This document shows positions 24,309 through 33,872 of a DNA stretch of 64,000 bases, piece by piece. The translations under genes and the position numbers were made by a program. The first letter of the stretch is position 1, and each line of letters begins with the position of its first letter. The DNA lies in the NCBI GenBank assembly GCA_002841545.1, contig PGZZ01000009.1, positions 62,001 to 126,000 of the forward strand, in the 5' to 3' direction. Below the pieces are notes generated by a model. It saw only the letters and a list, made by a program, of their open reading frames with translations, had not been told where the DNA came from and did no database searches. This stretch comes from Firmicutes bacterium HGW-Firmicutes-16 (GTDB taxonomy: Bacteria > Bacillota > Clostridia > Oscillospirales > Oscillospiraceae).

Positions 24309-24333
24309 TTTTAAGAGGGATGCTGATAGTAAT

Positions 24334-25887
24334 TTAGTTTGTAAGATCACCGGCAGCTTTGATCTTTACGCGGTTAGTGTTTCCGGCAAAGTAAGAGAGA
24401 GGCATGTCCTCGACCTCGATTATCTCGACCGTTTCGCGCTTTGCGCCGGCCTCGACCGCCATATCGATAGCCTCGCTCTTCGCCTGTGCGAGAGCTTCAT
24501 CGCGCGGGGTCTTGTCATAGTCGATGAGCTTCTCATATGTACCGCTGACTTTCGATATTGCGGAGCCGATAGCGTTTGCCGTTCCAAAGTGATCGGGCTT
24601 AATTACGGACGCAGCGCCCGAAAGCTTCTCGGGCAGGATTATGGAGCCGCCGCCGACGAGTATTACATCGACGTCGCTGTTCGATACCTTCATTGCGTCA
24701 AGAGCGTCCTCGGCAAGACGGCGGATTGCGTTCATAGCCACTTCCGCTGTATTGTCGCTGATTGAGATTACCTTGCTTCTATCGCCCAGCTCGAACATAC
24801 CGAGACGTACGGCGATATCAGTCGCGGTCATCGTGTCGCCGCCAAAAATGAGAGCCTTTTCGGTTATCCTGTATCCGACACTGTCGGGGCCGACAGTAAT
24901 GGAGCCATCGTCACGGACGCGCACTATTGAGCCTCCACCAAGACCGATTGTAAGCACGTCCGGCATACGGAAATTTGTACGCACGCCGCCGATTGTAACC
25001 GCGACGCTGGACTCGCGTGGGAAGCCGTTCTGAATGACGCCGAGGTCGGTGGTCGTGCCGCCGACGTCAATAACAAGAGCGTTCGGCAGATTTGTAAGAT
25101 AGCTTGCGCCGCGAATGGAGTTCGTTGGGCCGCAGGCAATCGTGAGTATCGGATAGCGTCTCGCGTATTCCATAGTCATCAGCGTGCCGTCGTTCTGTGA
25201 AAGATAGATGCTGGCGTTTGTAACGCCGAGCTCCGCAAGAGAACGGGCAAAGCCATCTGTGAAGCGCTCCGCCACGCGATAGAGAGCCGCGTTGAGGATA
25301 GCGGCATTTTCGCGCTCGATGAGACCCATTGAACCGATTTCGCTGGAAATTGTAATGTGTACGTCGTTTCCCATGATCTCGCGGCAAAGCTCCGCCGCTA
25401 TAAGCTCGTGGTCATTGCGTACGGTTGAGAAGACCGAGGATATGGCAACGGAACGCACCTTGCCCTTGACTCCGGCAAAGAAGGCTCTTGCTGCGTCCTC
25501 GTCGAAAGGCCATAGCTCCTTGCCGTCACATTCGAAGCCGCCGCAGATTATGGTTTCCGCTACAACGATTTTCTTAATGTCGTCCATCCAGTCGGTCATC
25601 GGAGGAATGCCGAGGGTTGCCGGAGCGCCGATGCGCATAACAGCAATGGGCTCCAGCTCCTTGCGCTCGACTATCGCGTTTGTGCATTGCGTGGTGCCGA
25701 GCATGGCCTGCTTAATCTCGGAGGGATTAACGCCTGAGACCGCAAGTATATTTTTGATAGCGCCAACGATGCCGTCGTAGATATCGCCCGAGGTGGGGTT
25801 CTTGATTTCCGCTACGACCTTAAGGTCTTTGTCAATCAAGACAGCATCTGTATTCGTGCCGCCTACGTCTATTCCAAGCTTATACAT
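24334..25887 (-). CDS. hydantoinase/oxoprolinase (HyuA-type) family protein
   Basis: A 517-residue protein of the hydantoinase A / 5-oxoprolinase family with an actin-like ATPase fold. The N-terminal phosphate-binding loop is GIDVGGTNTDAVLID, then LGTTQCTNAIVERK. The second half has VIDVGGTTTDLGVI and the adenosine-loop segment LTIGLGGGSIV. Known members open hydantoin, oxoproline or related rings using ATP, or carboxylate acetone-like compounds. It is shorter than full HyuA (about 690), as in the DUF917-linked group. Its start overlaps the DUF917 stop (TAATG). It is the last gene of the codB-DUF917-hyuA operon. The ring substrate is unknown. Confidence 0.9.
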   Translation of the reverse strand: MYKLGIDVGGTNTDAVLIDKDLKVVAEIKNPTSGDIYDGIVGAIKNILAVSGVNPSEIKQAMLGTTQCTNAIVERKELEPIAVMRIGAPATLGIPPMTDWMDDIKKIVVAETIICGGFECDGKELWPFDEDAARAFFAGVKGKVRSVAISSVFSTVRNDHELIAAELCREIMGNDVHITISSEIGSMGLIERENAAILNAALYRVAERFTDGFARSLAELGVTNASIYLSQNDGTLMTMEYARRYPILTIACGPTNSIRGASYLTNLPNALVIDVGGTTTDLGVIQNGFPRESSVAVTIGGVRTNFRMPDVLTIGLGGGSIVRVRDDGSITVGPDSVGYRITEKALIFGGDTMTATDIAVRLGMFELGDRSKVISISDNTAEVAMNAIRRLAEDALDAMKVSNSDVDVILVGGGSIILPEKLSGAASVIKPDHFGTANAIGSAISKVSGTYEKLIDYDKTPRDEALAQAKSEAIDMAVEAGAKRETVEIIEVEDMPLSYFAGNTNRVKIKAAGDLTN

Positions 25888-26981
25888 TACTCAAACACCA
25901 CCTTTGAACGCTCCTCGACAGGGATATAGTCAGTGTCGACACCAAAGTATCTTGGACCGACAAGCTCCAACCCCTTTTCGCAGCGCCACATTTCAAAACA
26001 CTTGAGACCAACGACATAGACGCGCTTGCCGTATTTCATTGCGTCTGTTGTTACGGGTGTGAAGGTTTCCGTGTCAACCAAGCAGATAAGGTCAGGAACA
26101 GTACAGGCAATCTTGCCGTCGACTACGGCGATAAGATTTTCGTTCTGGAACTCCACAAAGGCGCTTCTGCCCTTAAATTCGCCCAGACCCTCAAGCATGA
26201 CCTTGCCGAAGTTGAACGCTCCGCGAGTTTCACGGAGCACATCGGAAATCTTGCCCTTGAACAGCTTATATCCGTCTGTCGCTTTATAGAACGCCTCTTC
26301 AGGAGTGCCTTCAGTGCAGTTTTTGAGGTCGCGAATGGCCTTGCCGAGCTGCTCTGAACGAGTGATGATGTTCTTGACGGCGTATTCCTTGAGCTGCTTT
26401 CCGTTCATGCAATACAAACAAACGGATACGCTTCCGCCGCAGCTCATCGTGACAGAGCGAGCAAGCTCCTCCGTCCATTTGTTTGTAATGGTATCAAAGA
26501 TAACGCTGTTGCCCTTCTCATCGGTCAGAGCCATAGGTGTCGCTCTCATTCCGCCAATTGTGAAGGTCACCATCTGAAGCTCAGGGAAGGCCCTGCCCAT
26601 GCCGTCTGCATCTACCATGGGCTTACCAAGGCGCGCGCAGGCCGCAATCGGGAGCATACTGTTGACGCCGCCTGCTTCAATCGGCATGAAGGCATATATC
26701 TCCTTACCGTAGAAGCGTGATATCATTTCAAAGAGCGTTTTGTATTCGCTTCCCCCGATGGCTTTTTCACTGAGGACAGTGGGCGCGCCCATCATCGCAA
26801 TAGGCACGATAAGAGCGTCGTCGGGTACTTCCTCGGGATCGAGCATCGTGACTTCACCGCACTCGCGGACAGCACCGATGGCAACAAGTTTACCGACATA
26901 GGGATCACCGCCGCCGCCCGCGCCGAGAAGAGCCGCGCCGAGAGCGATGTCCTCAATTTCGTTTAAACCGATTTTTCGCAA
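25887..26981 (-). CDS. DUF917 family protein
   Basis: A 364-residue DUF917 protein. The family begins with a conserved glycine-rich ALGAALLGAGGGGDPY block, present here at residues 13-28. Further conserved parts are MMGAPTVLSEKAIGG, YAFMPIEAGGVNSMLPI and KPMVDADGMGRAFPELQM. No catalytic role is established; the family is nearly always beside hydantoinase/oxoprolinase genes and is assumed to be its partner. The start is a TTG behind AAAGGAAG. It lies 16 bases after the permease gene and overlaps hyuA. Confidence 0.93.
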   Translation of the reverse strand: MRKIGLNEIEDIALGAALLGAGGGGDPYVGKLVAIGAVRECGEVTMLDPEEVPDDALIVPIAMMGAPTVLSEKAIGGSEYKTLFEMISRFYGKEIYAFMPIEAGGVNSMLPIAACARLGKPMVDADGMGRAFPELQMVTFTIGGMRATPMALTDEKGNSVIFDTITNKWTEELARSVTMSCGGSVSVCLYCMNGKQLKEYAVKNIITRSEQLGKAIRDLKNCTEGTPEEAFYKATDGYKLFKGKISDVLRETRGAFNFGKVMLEGLGEFKGRSAFVEFQNENLIAVVDGKIACTVPDLICLVDTETFTPVTTDAMKYGKRVYVVGLKCFEMWRCEKGLELVGPRYFGVDTDYIPVEERSKVVFE

Positions 26982-26997
26982 TTTTCTATACTTCCTT

Positions 26998-28329
26998 TCA
27001 GACTGACTCTGATGTTTTGTTTTTTAATGCGACCTTTCCGAGAATGGCATAGACGATGAAGGAAACCGCGATGCCGTTAATCGGGCCGACAAAGAACACA
27101 TAGCCGGCAAGGCTGGGGAAATATGAGGCAAAGGTGCCGCCGGTGAGGCAGGCAACAACAACACCGACGAGATAGGCAGTCATGCCGGGCCAATAGAAAC
27201 CGTTTTTAATGCTGAAGTTTTCCTTCTTGCCCTTGCCAACTATCCAGTAGTCAGCAATCATCGTTCCGGCAAGCGGAGGGATGAAGGCACAGAGAATAGT
27301 TAGGAACTGCTGAAATACGGAATAGAAGCCTGCGGCGGCAAGTGAACCGATTAGCGCGACTATGATGCCGACAGCTCCAGCAATCGCGGTCGGGATTTTC
27401 TTCTTTTCTTCGCTGAGTCCCAGAAGAACGGAAAGCGCAATGCCTCCGGTGTATGCGTTTGTGACGTTTGTCGTCCATGTTCCGGCAATTAGAGCAAGTA
27501 GTCCGAGGATTCCGAGGATAGCGGAGCCAAAGGACACGAATACAGTGGAAATATCATACTGTCCGGTGACAACGGTTAGAATTGCGCCGATCATGAGTAT
27601 CAGGAAACCTGCGGGGATAACTCCAATAAAAGAGCTCTTGATAACGTCGGCACGGCTCTTTGCGAAACGGCAGTAATCGCCCGCGATAACTCCGCCGAGA
27701 GCGAAGGTTGCTATCGTGTAGTTGATACCAAACACAAGACCCATTTCTGTAACAGGCTTATAGAGCTTAATGAGTTCCATGCCGTCGTTTTTGACAATAG
27801 CAAGAACAAGACCGTAAATGCAGACGATGACGAGCAAAGGAACAGCTACAATATTAAGAAGCTTGAGTCCCTTGAAGCCATAGCAGGCTGTCAGAAGCAT
27901 GATGACGCCCCAGAATACGATACTTACCCAGACGGGAATGTTAACATTGAAGATTACGGCGAACATGGTACTGAACGAAATTCCGCAGACTGCGGACTGA
28001 ACGCCGAACCAACCGATGCAGGCAATAGCCAAAAGAACGCTGATTATGTACTTTGCGCCTTTTTGACCTAGTGAGGAACCTGCCATGACTGAAGTCGGAA
28101 GACCTAAATCGCAGCCTTGCATTCCGATTAAGGACATATAAAGAGCTACAAGACCGTATCCGATTAGAATTGCAATGGCACACTCTCCAAGTGTTAGATA
28201 TGAGCCGAGAAGCCCTCCGACCATCAGACAGGACACGCAGATCATTGCGCCTGCCCACACCATTGTGATTGAGAACCAGCCTTGACGCTGATTTTCCGCG
28301 ATTTTGAAAGCATTGTTGTTTTCTTGCAT
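26998..28329 (-). CDS. cytosine/purine permease (CodB-like, NCS1 family)
   Basis: A 443-residue permease with about twelve hydrophobic segments. The family features are QRQGWFSITMVWAGAMICVSCLMVGG near the N-terminus and GSSLGQKGAKYIISVL after TM3. TWTTNVTNAYTGGIALS marks TM8. It ends in the short cytosolic tail typical of CodB. NCS1 permeases import cytosine, hydantoins, allantoin, uracil or purines. I start at the ATG at 28329 with GAGAGGGG upstream; the frame to 28353 lacks one. Being upstream of DUF917 and HyuA, it most likely imports the ring compound they act on. Confidence 0.92.
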   Translation of the reverse strand: MQENNNAFKIAENQRQGWFSITMVWAGAMICVSCLMVGGLLGSYLTLGECAIAILIGYGLVALYMSLIGMQGCDLGLPTSVMAGSSLGQKGAKYIISVLLAIACIGWFGVQSAVCGISFSTMFAVIFNVNIPVWVSIVFWGVIMLLTACYGFKGLKLLNIVAVPLLVIVCIYGLVLAIVKNDGMELIKLYKPVTEMGLVFGINYTIATFALGGVIAGDYCRFAKSRADVIKSSFIGVIPAGFLILMIGAILTVVTGQYDISTVFVSFGSAILGILGLLALIAGTWTTNVTNAYTGGIALSVLLGLSEEKKKIPTAIAGAVGIIVALIGSLAAAGFYSVFQQFLTILCAFIPPLAGTMIADYWIVGKGKKENFSIKNGFYWPGMTAYLVGVVVACLTGGTFASYFPSLAGYVFFVGPINGIAVSFIVYAILGKVALKNKTSESV

Positions 28330-28355
28330 TAAAATTACCCCTCTCTTCAACACTA

Positions 28356-28373
28356 ATTAACTAATTGGTTAAT
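28356..28373. promoter_or_regulatory. candidate operator before the permease operon
   Basis: An inverted repeat ATTAAC-N6-GTTAAT lies about 27 bases upstream of the permease start codon. It is a plausible site for the adjacent PucR regulator, but no binding evidence exists. Confidence 0.4.
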
Positions 28374-28451
28374 AATTTAAATAGTGCTGCTATATTAAAG
28401 CTATTATACAGATAACGCCCTCTCGCGTCTTTATCTCCAAAGCAAAATGGA

Positions 28452-28490
28452 ATCCCCTGTATTTTGTCCTTTTGGACAAATACAGGGGAT
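28452..28490. terminator. hairpin between pucR and the permease operon
   Basis: TCCCCTGTATTTTGTCC (28453-28469) pairs with GGACAAATACAGGGGA with one bulge, loop TTTT. The T tract on the minus strand is weak, so it may be a terminator of pucR or a regulatory element. Confidence 0.6.
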
Positions 28491-28520
28491 AACTAGAGTA
28501 TAAAAGCGTTAGATATTACT

Positions 28521-30095
28521 TTATTCGGATTGCATCAGCCGCTGCACGGCAACTGCCTCAAAAAGACGGTACGAAGCGGGCATCTGACCGATTGTAAAGC
28601 CGATGCAGTCCGATATGCACTTGAGCCGATATTTTACAGTGTTTTTATGAAGAAACAGCAGCTCTGCCGCGACCTGAACGCTCAAATCAGAGTCGAGCAG
28701 GAAAACAGACAGCGTAAGTTCAAGGTCCTCGCTGTAACGTCTGCGGTGCAAAGCGTTAAGAGGGGAGAGAACCTTTGCGACAGCCTCCTCGCCGGATGAA
28801 ATTGCGCTTCTGCATATTCTGGCAAAAACTATTTCGTCGCCTGTAAAACACAGACGTTGCGGCTGAATTCTTTTAGCGTCAGCAAGGAATTCCTTGTTTG
28901 CTAGATAGGCCTCGCGAACATCCGTCGGGTTTTCAAGATTGGTAAATGTCGAGAGGTATACTCCATCGGGAAGATGCTCAGTTATTGTGTCTCTGAGGAC
29001 TTCAGTATCCGATGATGTGCAGGGCCCGTCCATAAACAAAACAAGATAACTGTCATAAATGTCGGCAAAGGCGGTCTTGCAAAAACGCGCTGCGCAGTCG
29101 GCCGCCGCATCTGCGTGTTCGGCGGAAAACTTGTTTCCCGAAAAAACCCACATAGTATGAACCGAGGCAATATCGATATTGAACAAATCCGCCAGACGGC
29201 GCATTTTTAGCGGCTCATCAAGCAGTATCGCTTTGACAAGCTCCGCAACGACTGTGCGCTCATGCTGCTGACTCCACAGACTGACCGCAAGCTGAACACT
29301 CTCCGTTGCTTGCTGTAGTTCATTTTTGTTAAGCGGCTCACTGTCTCTGATTATAAAAAGCTCCATGTTAGTCGAGTCCTCGGTCTTTATCCACTCGCGA
29401 TAGAGAAGCCCATTTGGAACAGCTGAAAAGCCGCAAGGCGCACCCGAAGGCTTAGGCAGCTCAGATGCCTTTAAATAGGCGTGCAGTCCGCTCGAAGTAC
29501 GAGGCCAAGCTGCTTCATTAAGCACACGAAGCTGTGAATCGGTGAGGATGACCGTCGCGCGTAGACGGTCGGAAAGCATCTTGAGCACGGTATCCACAGT
29601 TTGCTGATACTGCGGAAGCTTTGCAACACGCTCGAGTATCTCAACAACCAGCGAGGTACCGGAGAGCTGATCCTTGATTATCGCGCCCATCACGTCGCAG
29701 ATAACCTCGCTGTAGCGCAGATCAACACGGTTTTTGGGCATGCAGATCAGCGTGAAGTCAAGCTCATCAGCAACCTGAATAAGGCTTGTGTCGATGCTTT
29801 TTAAAAATACTCCGACATAATAGAGGATAAGCCCGACCTCGCCGCCCTCAGCGAGACGGCGGATATTGCGGCACTGAAGCTCAAAATCGTCGGTCACGTT
29901 CATGAAGCCGGTAATAACTATTTCGCTGCCGAAAAACTCGTCGTTGTGGAACATGGCGTCGTTTAATATTTCGGGGTCAGCAGCTTCCAGAACAGAGATG
30001 GACGAGACAATCTTTTTAAGACCGCCGCGTCCCGCAATAACTTCAGCATCGCGCAGGGACGGGAGCTGCAGTAGGTCTCCTACCGTTACGCTCAT
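28521..30095 (-). CDS. PucR family transcriptional regulator
   Basis: A 524-residue activator of the PucR/CdaR type. The N-terminal PucR domain (about 1-125) begins VTVGDLLQLPSLRDAEVIAGRGGL. A GGDEF-like middle region follows. The C-terminal HTH_30 helix-turn-helix has the LDSDLSVQVAAELLFLHKNTVKYRLKCI block at about 465-495. PucR controls purine or ureide degradation in Bacillus and similar pathways elsewhere. It sits directly upstream of, and in line with, the permease-DUF917-hydantoinase operon, so it is probably its regulator. The RBS is AGGATT. Confidence 0.93.
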   Translation of the reverse strand: MSVTVGDLLQLPSLRDAEVIAGRGGLKKIVSSISVLEAADPEILNDAMFHNDEFFGSEIVITGFMNVTDDFELQCRNIRRLAEGGEVGLILYYVGVFLKSIDTSLIQVADELDFTLICMPKNRVDLRYSEVICDVMGAIIKDQLSGTSLVVEILERVAKLPQYQQTVDTVLKMLSDRLRATVILTDSQLRVLNEAAWPRTSSGLHAYLKASELPKPSGAPCGFSAVPNGLLYREWIKTEDSTNMELFIIRDSEPLNKNELQQATESVQLAVSLWSQQHERTVVAELVKAILLDEPLKMRRLADLFNIDIASVHTMWVFSGNKFSAEHADAAADCAARFCKTAFADIYDSYLVLFMDGPCTSSDTEVLRDTITEHLPDGVYLSTFTNLENPTDVREAYLANKEFLADAKRIQPQRLCFTGDEIVFARICRSAISSGEEAVAKVLSPLNALHRRRYSEDLELTLSVFLLDSDLSVQVAAELLFLHKNTVKYRLKCISDCIGFTIGQMPASYRLFEAVAVQRLMQSE

Positions 30096-30198
30096 ATGTA
30101 AATCCTACTCTCTCTGCATTTTTGTCTATTATAACAAATCGAGTTGCAGAACACAATAAGAAAACACTGAGTCTAGTGAGTAGTTATGTAAACCATTG

Positions 30199-30226
30199 TT
30201 GACAATACATATTTTTAGTTTATTAT
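30199..30226 (+). promoter_or_regulatory. promoter of the RlmI-type methyltransferase gene
   Basis: TTGACA (30199-30204) and TATTAT (30221-30226) with a 16-base spacer lie about 40 bases before the start codon. Confidence 0.7.
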
Positions 30227-30267
30227 TTAAAGAGAACAAATCAATTATTTCGAAGTGAGAAGGATAC

Positions 30268-31497
30268 ATGAAGAAAACACGCGAATATCCAGTGATTACG
30301 ATTACGCGGAAGGCTCAAGCCGCGCTTGAGGGTGGGCATCCTTGGGTCTATGACGAGGAAGTCCTCACATCCACGGACGGCGTACAGAACGGGATACTTG
30401 TCGACGTCGTGAGTGATAAGGATAAATTCCTCGGCACAGGCATCCTGAGTCAAAAATCAAAAATACGGATACGAATCATATCCCGAAACGCAAACGACAG
30501 CTTCGATGAGGCTTTTTTCGAGCGCCGCCTTCGCTACGCATGGGAGTACCGAAAGACGGTAATGGCTGACGATATAAACGCCTGTCGAGTAATTTTCGGC
30601 GAAGCGGACGGCTTTCCCGGACTGACGGTCGACCGATACGGTGACCTGCTTGTGACGCAGACGCTTTCAATTGGCATCGAGAATATTAAATCTATGCTGT
30701 TTCCGTTAATATATAAGGTTCTAACCGAGGACGGGCAGAAGATAAGCGGAATATTTGAGAGAAACGATGTCGCAATCCGCGAGCTTGAGGGTATGGAGCA
30801 GTTTAAGGGCTGGTTTCCACTTGAAGGCGTACTACAGCTAGAATCCGCTGTCACCTTGATACGTGAGAACGGTATAGAATACGAGGTCGATGTCGAGAAC
30901 GGACAGAAGACAGGTTTTTTTCTTGACCAGAAATATAACCGCCTTGCGGTTTCAAGACTGGCGAAGGGAAAGCGAGTGCTTGACTGCTTCACCCATACGG
31001 GCTCCTTTGCGCTTAATGCTGCGCTCGGCGGAGCTGAGAGAGTCTGCGCCGTTGACGTTTCAGCAAGTGCGATTGAAATGGCTCGGAGGAACGCGGTCCG
31101 CAACGGACTTGAAGGCAGGATGGAATTTCTTGCCGCTGACGTGCTGGATTTGCTTCCGGAAATTGAGCGAAAAGGGGAGAAGCCCTATGATTTCATCATC
31201 CTTGACCCGCCGGCTTTTACGAAATCACGGAAAACCGTTGAAAGCGCTCTGCGCGGCTACAACGAGATTAATTATCGGGCGATGAAGCTCCTGCCTCGTG
31301 GCGGCTATCTTGCGACCTGTTCCTGCTCTCATTTCATGCCGGATGAGCTTTTTAAAAAAATGTTAAAATCGGCGGCACGCGATGCATCTGTTGAGCTGCG
31401 CCAGATTGAAGCCCGTCAGCAGTCGCCCGACCATCCGATACTTTGGAATGTACCGGAAACGGATTACCTGAAATTTTATATTTTCCAGATAGTATAA
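30268..31497 (+). CDS. class I SAM-dependent rRNA methyltransferase (RlmI family)
   Basis: A 409-residue protein of the RlmI/YwbD family that methylates C5 of a cytosine in 23S rRNA (C1962 in E. coli). An N-terminal PUA domain (about 1-85; EGGHPWVYDEEV) is followed by an EEHEE-like linker and a Rossmann SAM domain. SAM motif I is VLDCFTHTGSFALNAA (about 240-255). The catalytic region has DPPAFTKS and the Cys-containing TCSCSHF. GAGAAGGA precedes the ATG. It is monocistronic with its own promoter and terminator, as fits a housekeeping gene. The exact target base is assumed from the family. Confidence 0.95.
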   Translation: MKKTREYPVITITRKAQAALEGGHPWVYDEEVLTSTDGVQNGILVDVVSDKDKFLGTGILSQKSKIRIRIISRNANDSFDEAFFERRLRYAWEYRKTVMADDINACRVIFGEADGFPGLTVDRYGDLLVTQTLSIGIENIKSMLFPLIYKVLTEDGQKISGIFERNDVAIRELEGMEQFKGWFPLEGVLQLESAVTLIRENGIEYEVDVENGQKTGFFLDQKYNRLAVSRLAKGKRVLDCFTHTGSFALNAALGGAERVCAVDVSASAIEMARRNAVRNGLEGRMEFLAADVLDLLPEIERKGEKPYDFIILDPPAFTKSRKTVESALRGYNEINYRAMKLLPRGGYLATCSCSHFMPDELFKKMLKSAARDASVELRQIEARQQSPDHPILWNVPETDYLKFYIFQIV

Positions 31498-31537
31498 AGC
31501 TTGCGGCGGATACATTTTGGTATCCGCCGCAAGCTTT
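31496..31537. terminator. bidirectional terminator after the methyltransferase gene
   Basis: An 18-bp stem (31496-31513 with 31520-31537) begins within the stop codon and ends in TTTT. It separates two convergent genes. Confidence 0.9.
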
Positions 31538-31552
31538 TATTATGTAATGTGC

Positions 31553-33169
31553 TTACAAGCAGTTAATAATTGCACTTCGCGCCGCAAAGTTCCGGCGATT
31601 GTCTTTATAGAGGTTCTTGTAAATCTCAAAGCCGGTGTCATATAGCGCTCTGTGTGCGCTTTGCGGCAGATAGGTGCAGTTGGCAGTGACAAGCTTTGCG
31701 GCTTGCCCGAAGCCTTCAATCAATCCAAGACCCACAGCTGCCGTTACTGCCGCACCTACGGCTCCGACATTCTGCGGATTCTCAACAGTCTCGATTTCGC
31801 GGTTCAGAACATCAGATAGGATTTGGCAGGTGACAGCAGACAACGCACCGCCGCCGACGAAACGTATGGTTTTAGAGGTTTTTGTTTTCTTTTCCTGTGA
31901 TTCAAGCATCCAGCGCATATGATAGCAAACGCCCTCGAGCACCGAGCGAATTAGCTGAGTCTTTCCTGTGTCTAGTCCTATGTTAATGAACATACCCCTT
32001 GCCTGCGAATCCTCGAACGGACAGCGGTTTCCGTGCAGCCACGGAGTGAAGATAACACCGTTCGAGCCGGCGGGGATTTGCGCGACAACAAACATCATAT
32101 AATCGTATAGGCTTTTATATATTGCTTCCTGAGAATCGGAAACGTGCTTTTTTTCAAGATAAATATCGATCTCGTCGAGGGCAAGGTGGTCCTTGACCCA
32201 TTCAAGGCATTTTCCGGCCGTTTCAAGCTCCGCGAAATAGTTGTAGAAACCGGGATTCGCGCCAACAACAGCCGCAATCTTGGCAGAAACATCGACCATC
32301 GGCTTATCGACAACCGTCGAGACCCAGCCGGAAGTACCGCAATAAATATGCGTGTCGTGGAGTTCAACAGCCCCCGCACCGACGCCGATAAGGGAGGCGT
32401 CACCGCCACCTCCGAAAACAGGTGTTCCGGGACGAAGTCCTAGTTCTCCAGCGGAAACGTCAGTGAGCGTGCCCGCGCAGTCGGTCGATTTAATCAGAGG
32501 AGGTAAATGCTCGTATTGAACGCCGAGCATGTTACACATACTGCGGCTGAAGCACTCATGGCCTTTTCTTATATCATAAAGCATTGTTGAAAAGGCAGAG
32601 TCTGCCGTCATAACAAATTCACCGCAGCTGCGGTGGATGAGATATTCCTTTACATCCAGCCAATATCGAACCTTTGAAAATAGCTCCGGTTCATTCTTTT
32701 CGACCCATTTATATTTCCAGACCGTATCCTTCACGCTCGCGGCGACGGCTTTTGTTATTACAAGGGATTTAGCGAGCTTTAGGACATTGCAGCCGTCTAC
32801 TGTCAGACCGCTGCTCAGACCCTCTTTGAGTTCTTTTACGGCACGCTGATCCATATAGTTCATTGCGGGACGCAACGGCGTTCCATTTTCATCGACGAGA
32901 ACGAGCCCCTGCATCTGGGTACAGAAGGATAGACCCGCGACTGCTTCCGCAGAGATTCCGGACTGAGCAATAATCTGCTTTGTGGTAACGCACATAGCGT
33001 CCCACCAATCTTCTGCGTTCTGTTCTGCACCGCCGTTTTGCAGAACTGTAATAGGGTAGCTTTTTCCAGCGGAGGCAATCAGCTCAATGCTCGAATGTAT
33101 GTAATATAGGCAAGTCTTGACAGCTGTCGTGCCTAAATCATATGCAAGTATATATGCTCCGTCCTTCAC
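31553..33169 (-). CDS. FGGY-family carbohydrate kinase (xylulokinase-like)
   Basis: A 538-residue kinase of the FGGY family. The N-terminal ATPase loop is LAYDLGTTAVKTCLY, followed by QNAEDWWDA and the substrate-binding FCTQMQGLVLVD. The second domain has VFGGGGDASLIGVG, the CGTSGW phosphate-2 motif and the signature GVCYHMRWMLES...IRFVGGGALSAVTCQILSDVLN. FGGY kinases phosphorylate pentuloses, hexuloses or polyols at the terminal carbon. The start is GTG behind GGGGGGA. It lies 48 bases after the TetR gene in the same direction and may share its control. Together with the class II aldolase across the divergent promoter it suggests a ketose or sugar-acid phosphate pathway. The substrate is unknown. 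Confidence 0.92.
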   Translation of the reverse strand: MKDGAYILAYDLGTTAVKTCLYYIHSSIELIASAGKSYPITVLQNGGAEQNAEDWWDAMCVTTKQIIAQSGISAEAVAGLSFCTQMQGLVLVDENGTPLRPAMNYMDQRAVKELKEGLSSGLTVDGCNVLKLAKSLVITKAVAASVKDTVWKYKWVEKNEPELFSKVRYWLDVKEYLIHRSCGEFVMTADSAFSTMLYDIRKGHECFSRSMCNMLGVQYEHLPPLIKSTDCAGTLTDVSAGELGLRPGTPVFGGGGDASLIGVGAGAVELHDTHIYCGTSGWVSTVVDKPMVDVSAKIAAVVGANPGFYNYFAELETAGKCLEWVKDHLALDEIDIYLEKKHVSDSQEAIYKSLYDYMMFVVAQIPAGSNGVIFTPWLHGNRCPFEDSQARGMFINIGLDTGKTQLIRSVLEGVCYHMRWMLESQEKKTKTSKTIRFVGGGALSAVTCQILSDVLNREIETVENPQNVGAVGAAVTAAVGLGLIEGFGQAAKLVTANCTYLPQSAHRALYDTGFEIYKNLYKDNRRNFAARSAIINCL

Positions 33170-33217
33170 GACTATCCCCCCCTAAAATTTCAACAATATT
33201 AGTTCAAAATCAATCTG

Positions 33218-33862
33218 CTATTTTGAAAAAGCGGATTTAATAAACTTCATCATCTGTTCGACAACAAAATCGTCTCTCTGAAGTATATCGGTACTGACGT
33301 AAACCTTGAAACGTTCTTTGTAGTAGTCACAGGTATAGGAAAACTGGAGCATCATAAAGAGATTGTCGAGCATAAACGCAAACATTCTGGCATCGCAGTC
33401 AGGACGTATGACGCCGTCTGACTTTGCCTTTTCTATAAGCTGAGCGTAGAGTGTGGCGGTAAAGGATTCCAGCCAGTCAACCTCCTGAAAAACAAGAGTC
33501 GGGCTGCCGTGCGCCGTCATCTCATTGTATAGCCTTATCATGCTTTCATTTTCTCGAGAGTGCTGCTGAACAGTACGGAGCACCTTCTCGACCTTTTCGA
33601 AAACGTCCCCCTCCTCATCGGCAAGAGACCTCAGCTGAGCTTTAAGATCCGCTGCGCCGTATTTAACGGTTGAGATGAAGAGATCCTCTTTGCTCTCAAA
33701 ATACTTAAATAGACTTCCGACGCTGATGTCCGCTGCTTTTGCCACACGGTTCGTATTCGCGTGTTCAAAGCCGTTTTCTGCAAATTCCGCAATAGCAGCC
33801 TGCATAATTCGCTGCTGCTTTTCTTCTGGAATTCTTAAATATAAATCAGTAATAATTATCAC
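33218..33862 (-). CDS. TetR/AcrR family transcriptional regulator
   Basis: A 214-residue TetR repressor. The DNA-binding domain is at residues 14-60 (QRIMQAAIAEFAENGFEHANTNRVAK, then SVGSLFKYFESKEDLFIS). The GTG start at 33862 has no well-spaced Shine-Dalgarno. A perfect GAGGTGAT overlaps it and would best serve an ATT codon at 33853, so the true start is uncertain. It faces the aminotransferase-aldolase operon. Matching 18-bp palindromes flank the intergenic region (33873-33890 and 34059-34076), one before each transcription unit, which is strong evidence that it controls both. Confidence 0.92.
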   Translation of the reverse strand: MIIITDLYLRIPEEKQQRIMQAAIAEFAENGFEHANTNRVAKAADISVGSLFKYFESKEDLFISTVKYGAADLKAQLRSLADEEGDVFEKVEKVLRTVQQHSRENESMIRLYNEMTAHGSPTLVFQEVDWLESFTATLYAQLIEKAKSDGVIRPDCDARMFAFMLDNLFMMLQFSYTCDYYKERFKVYVSTDILQRDDFVVEQMMKFIKSAFSK

Positions 33863-33872
33863 CTCTCATATG

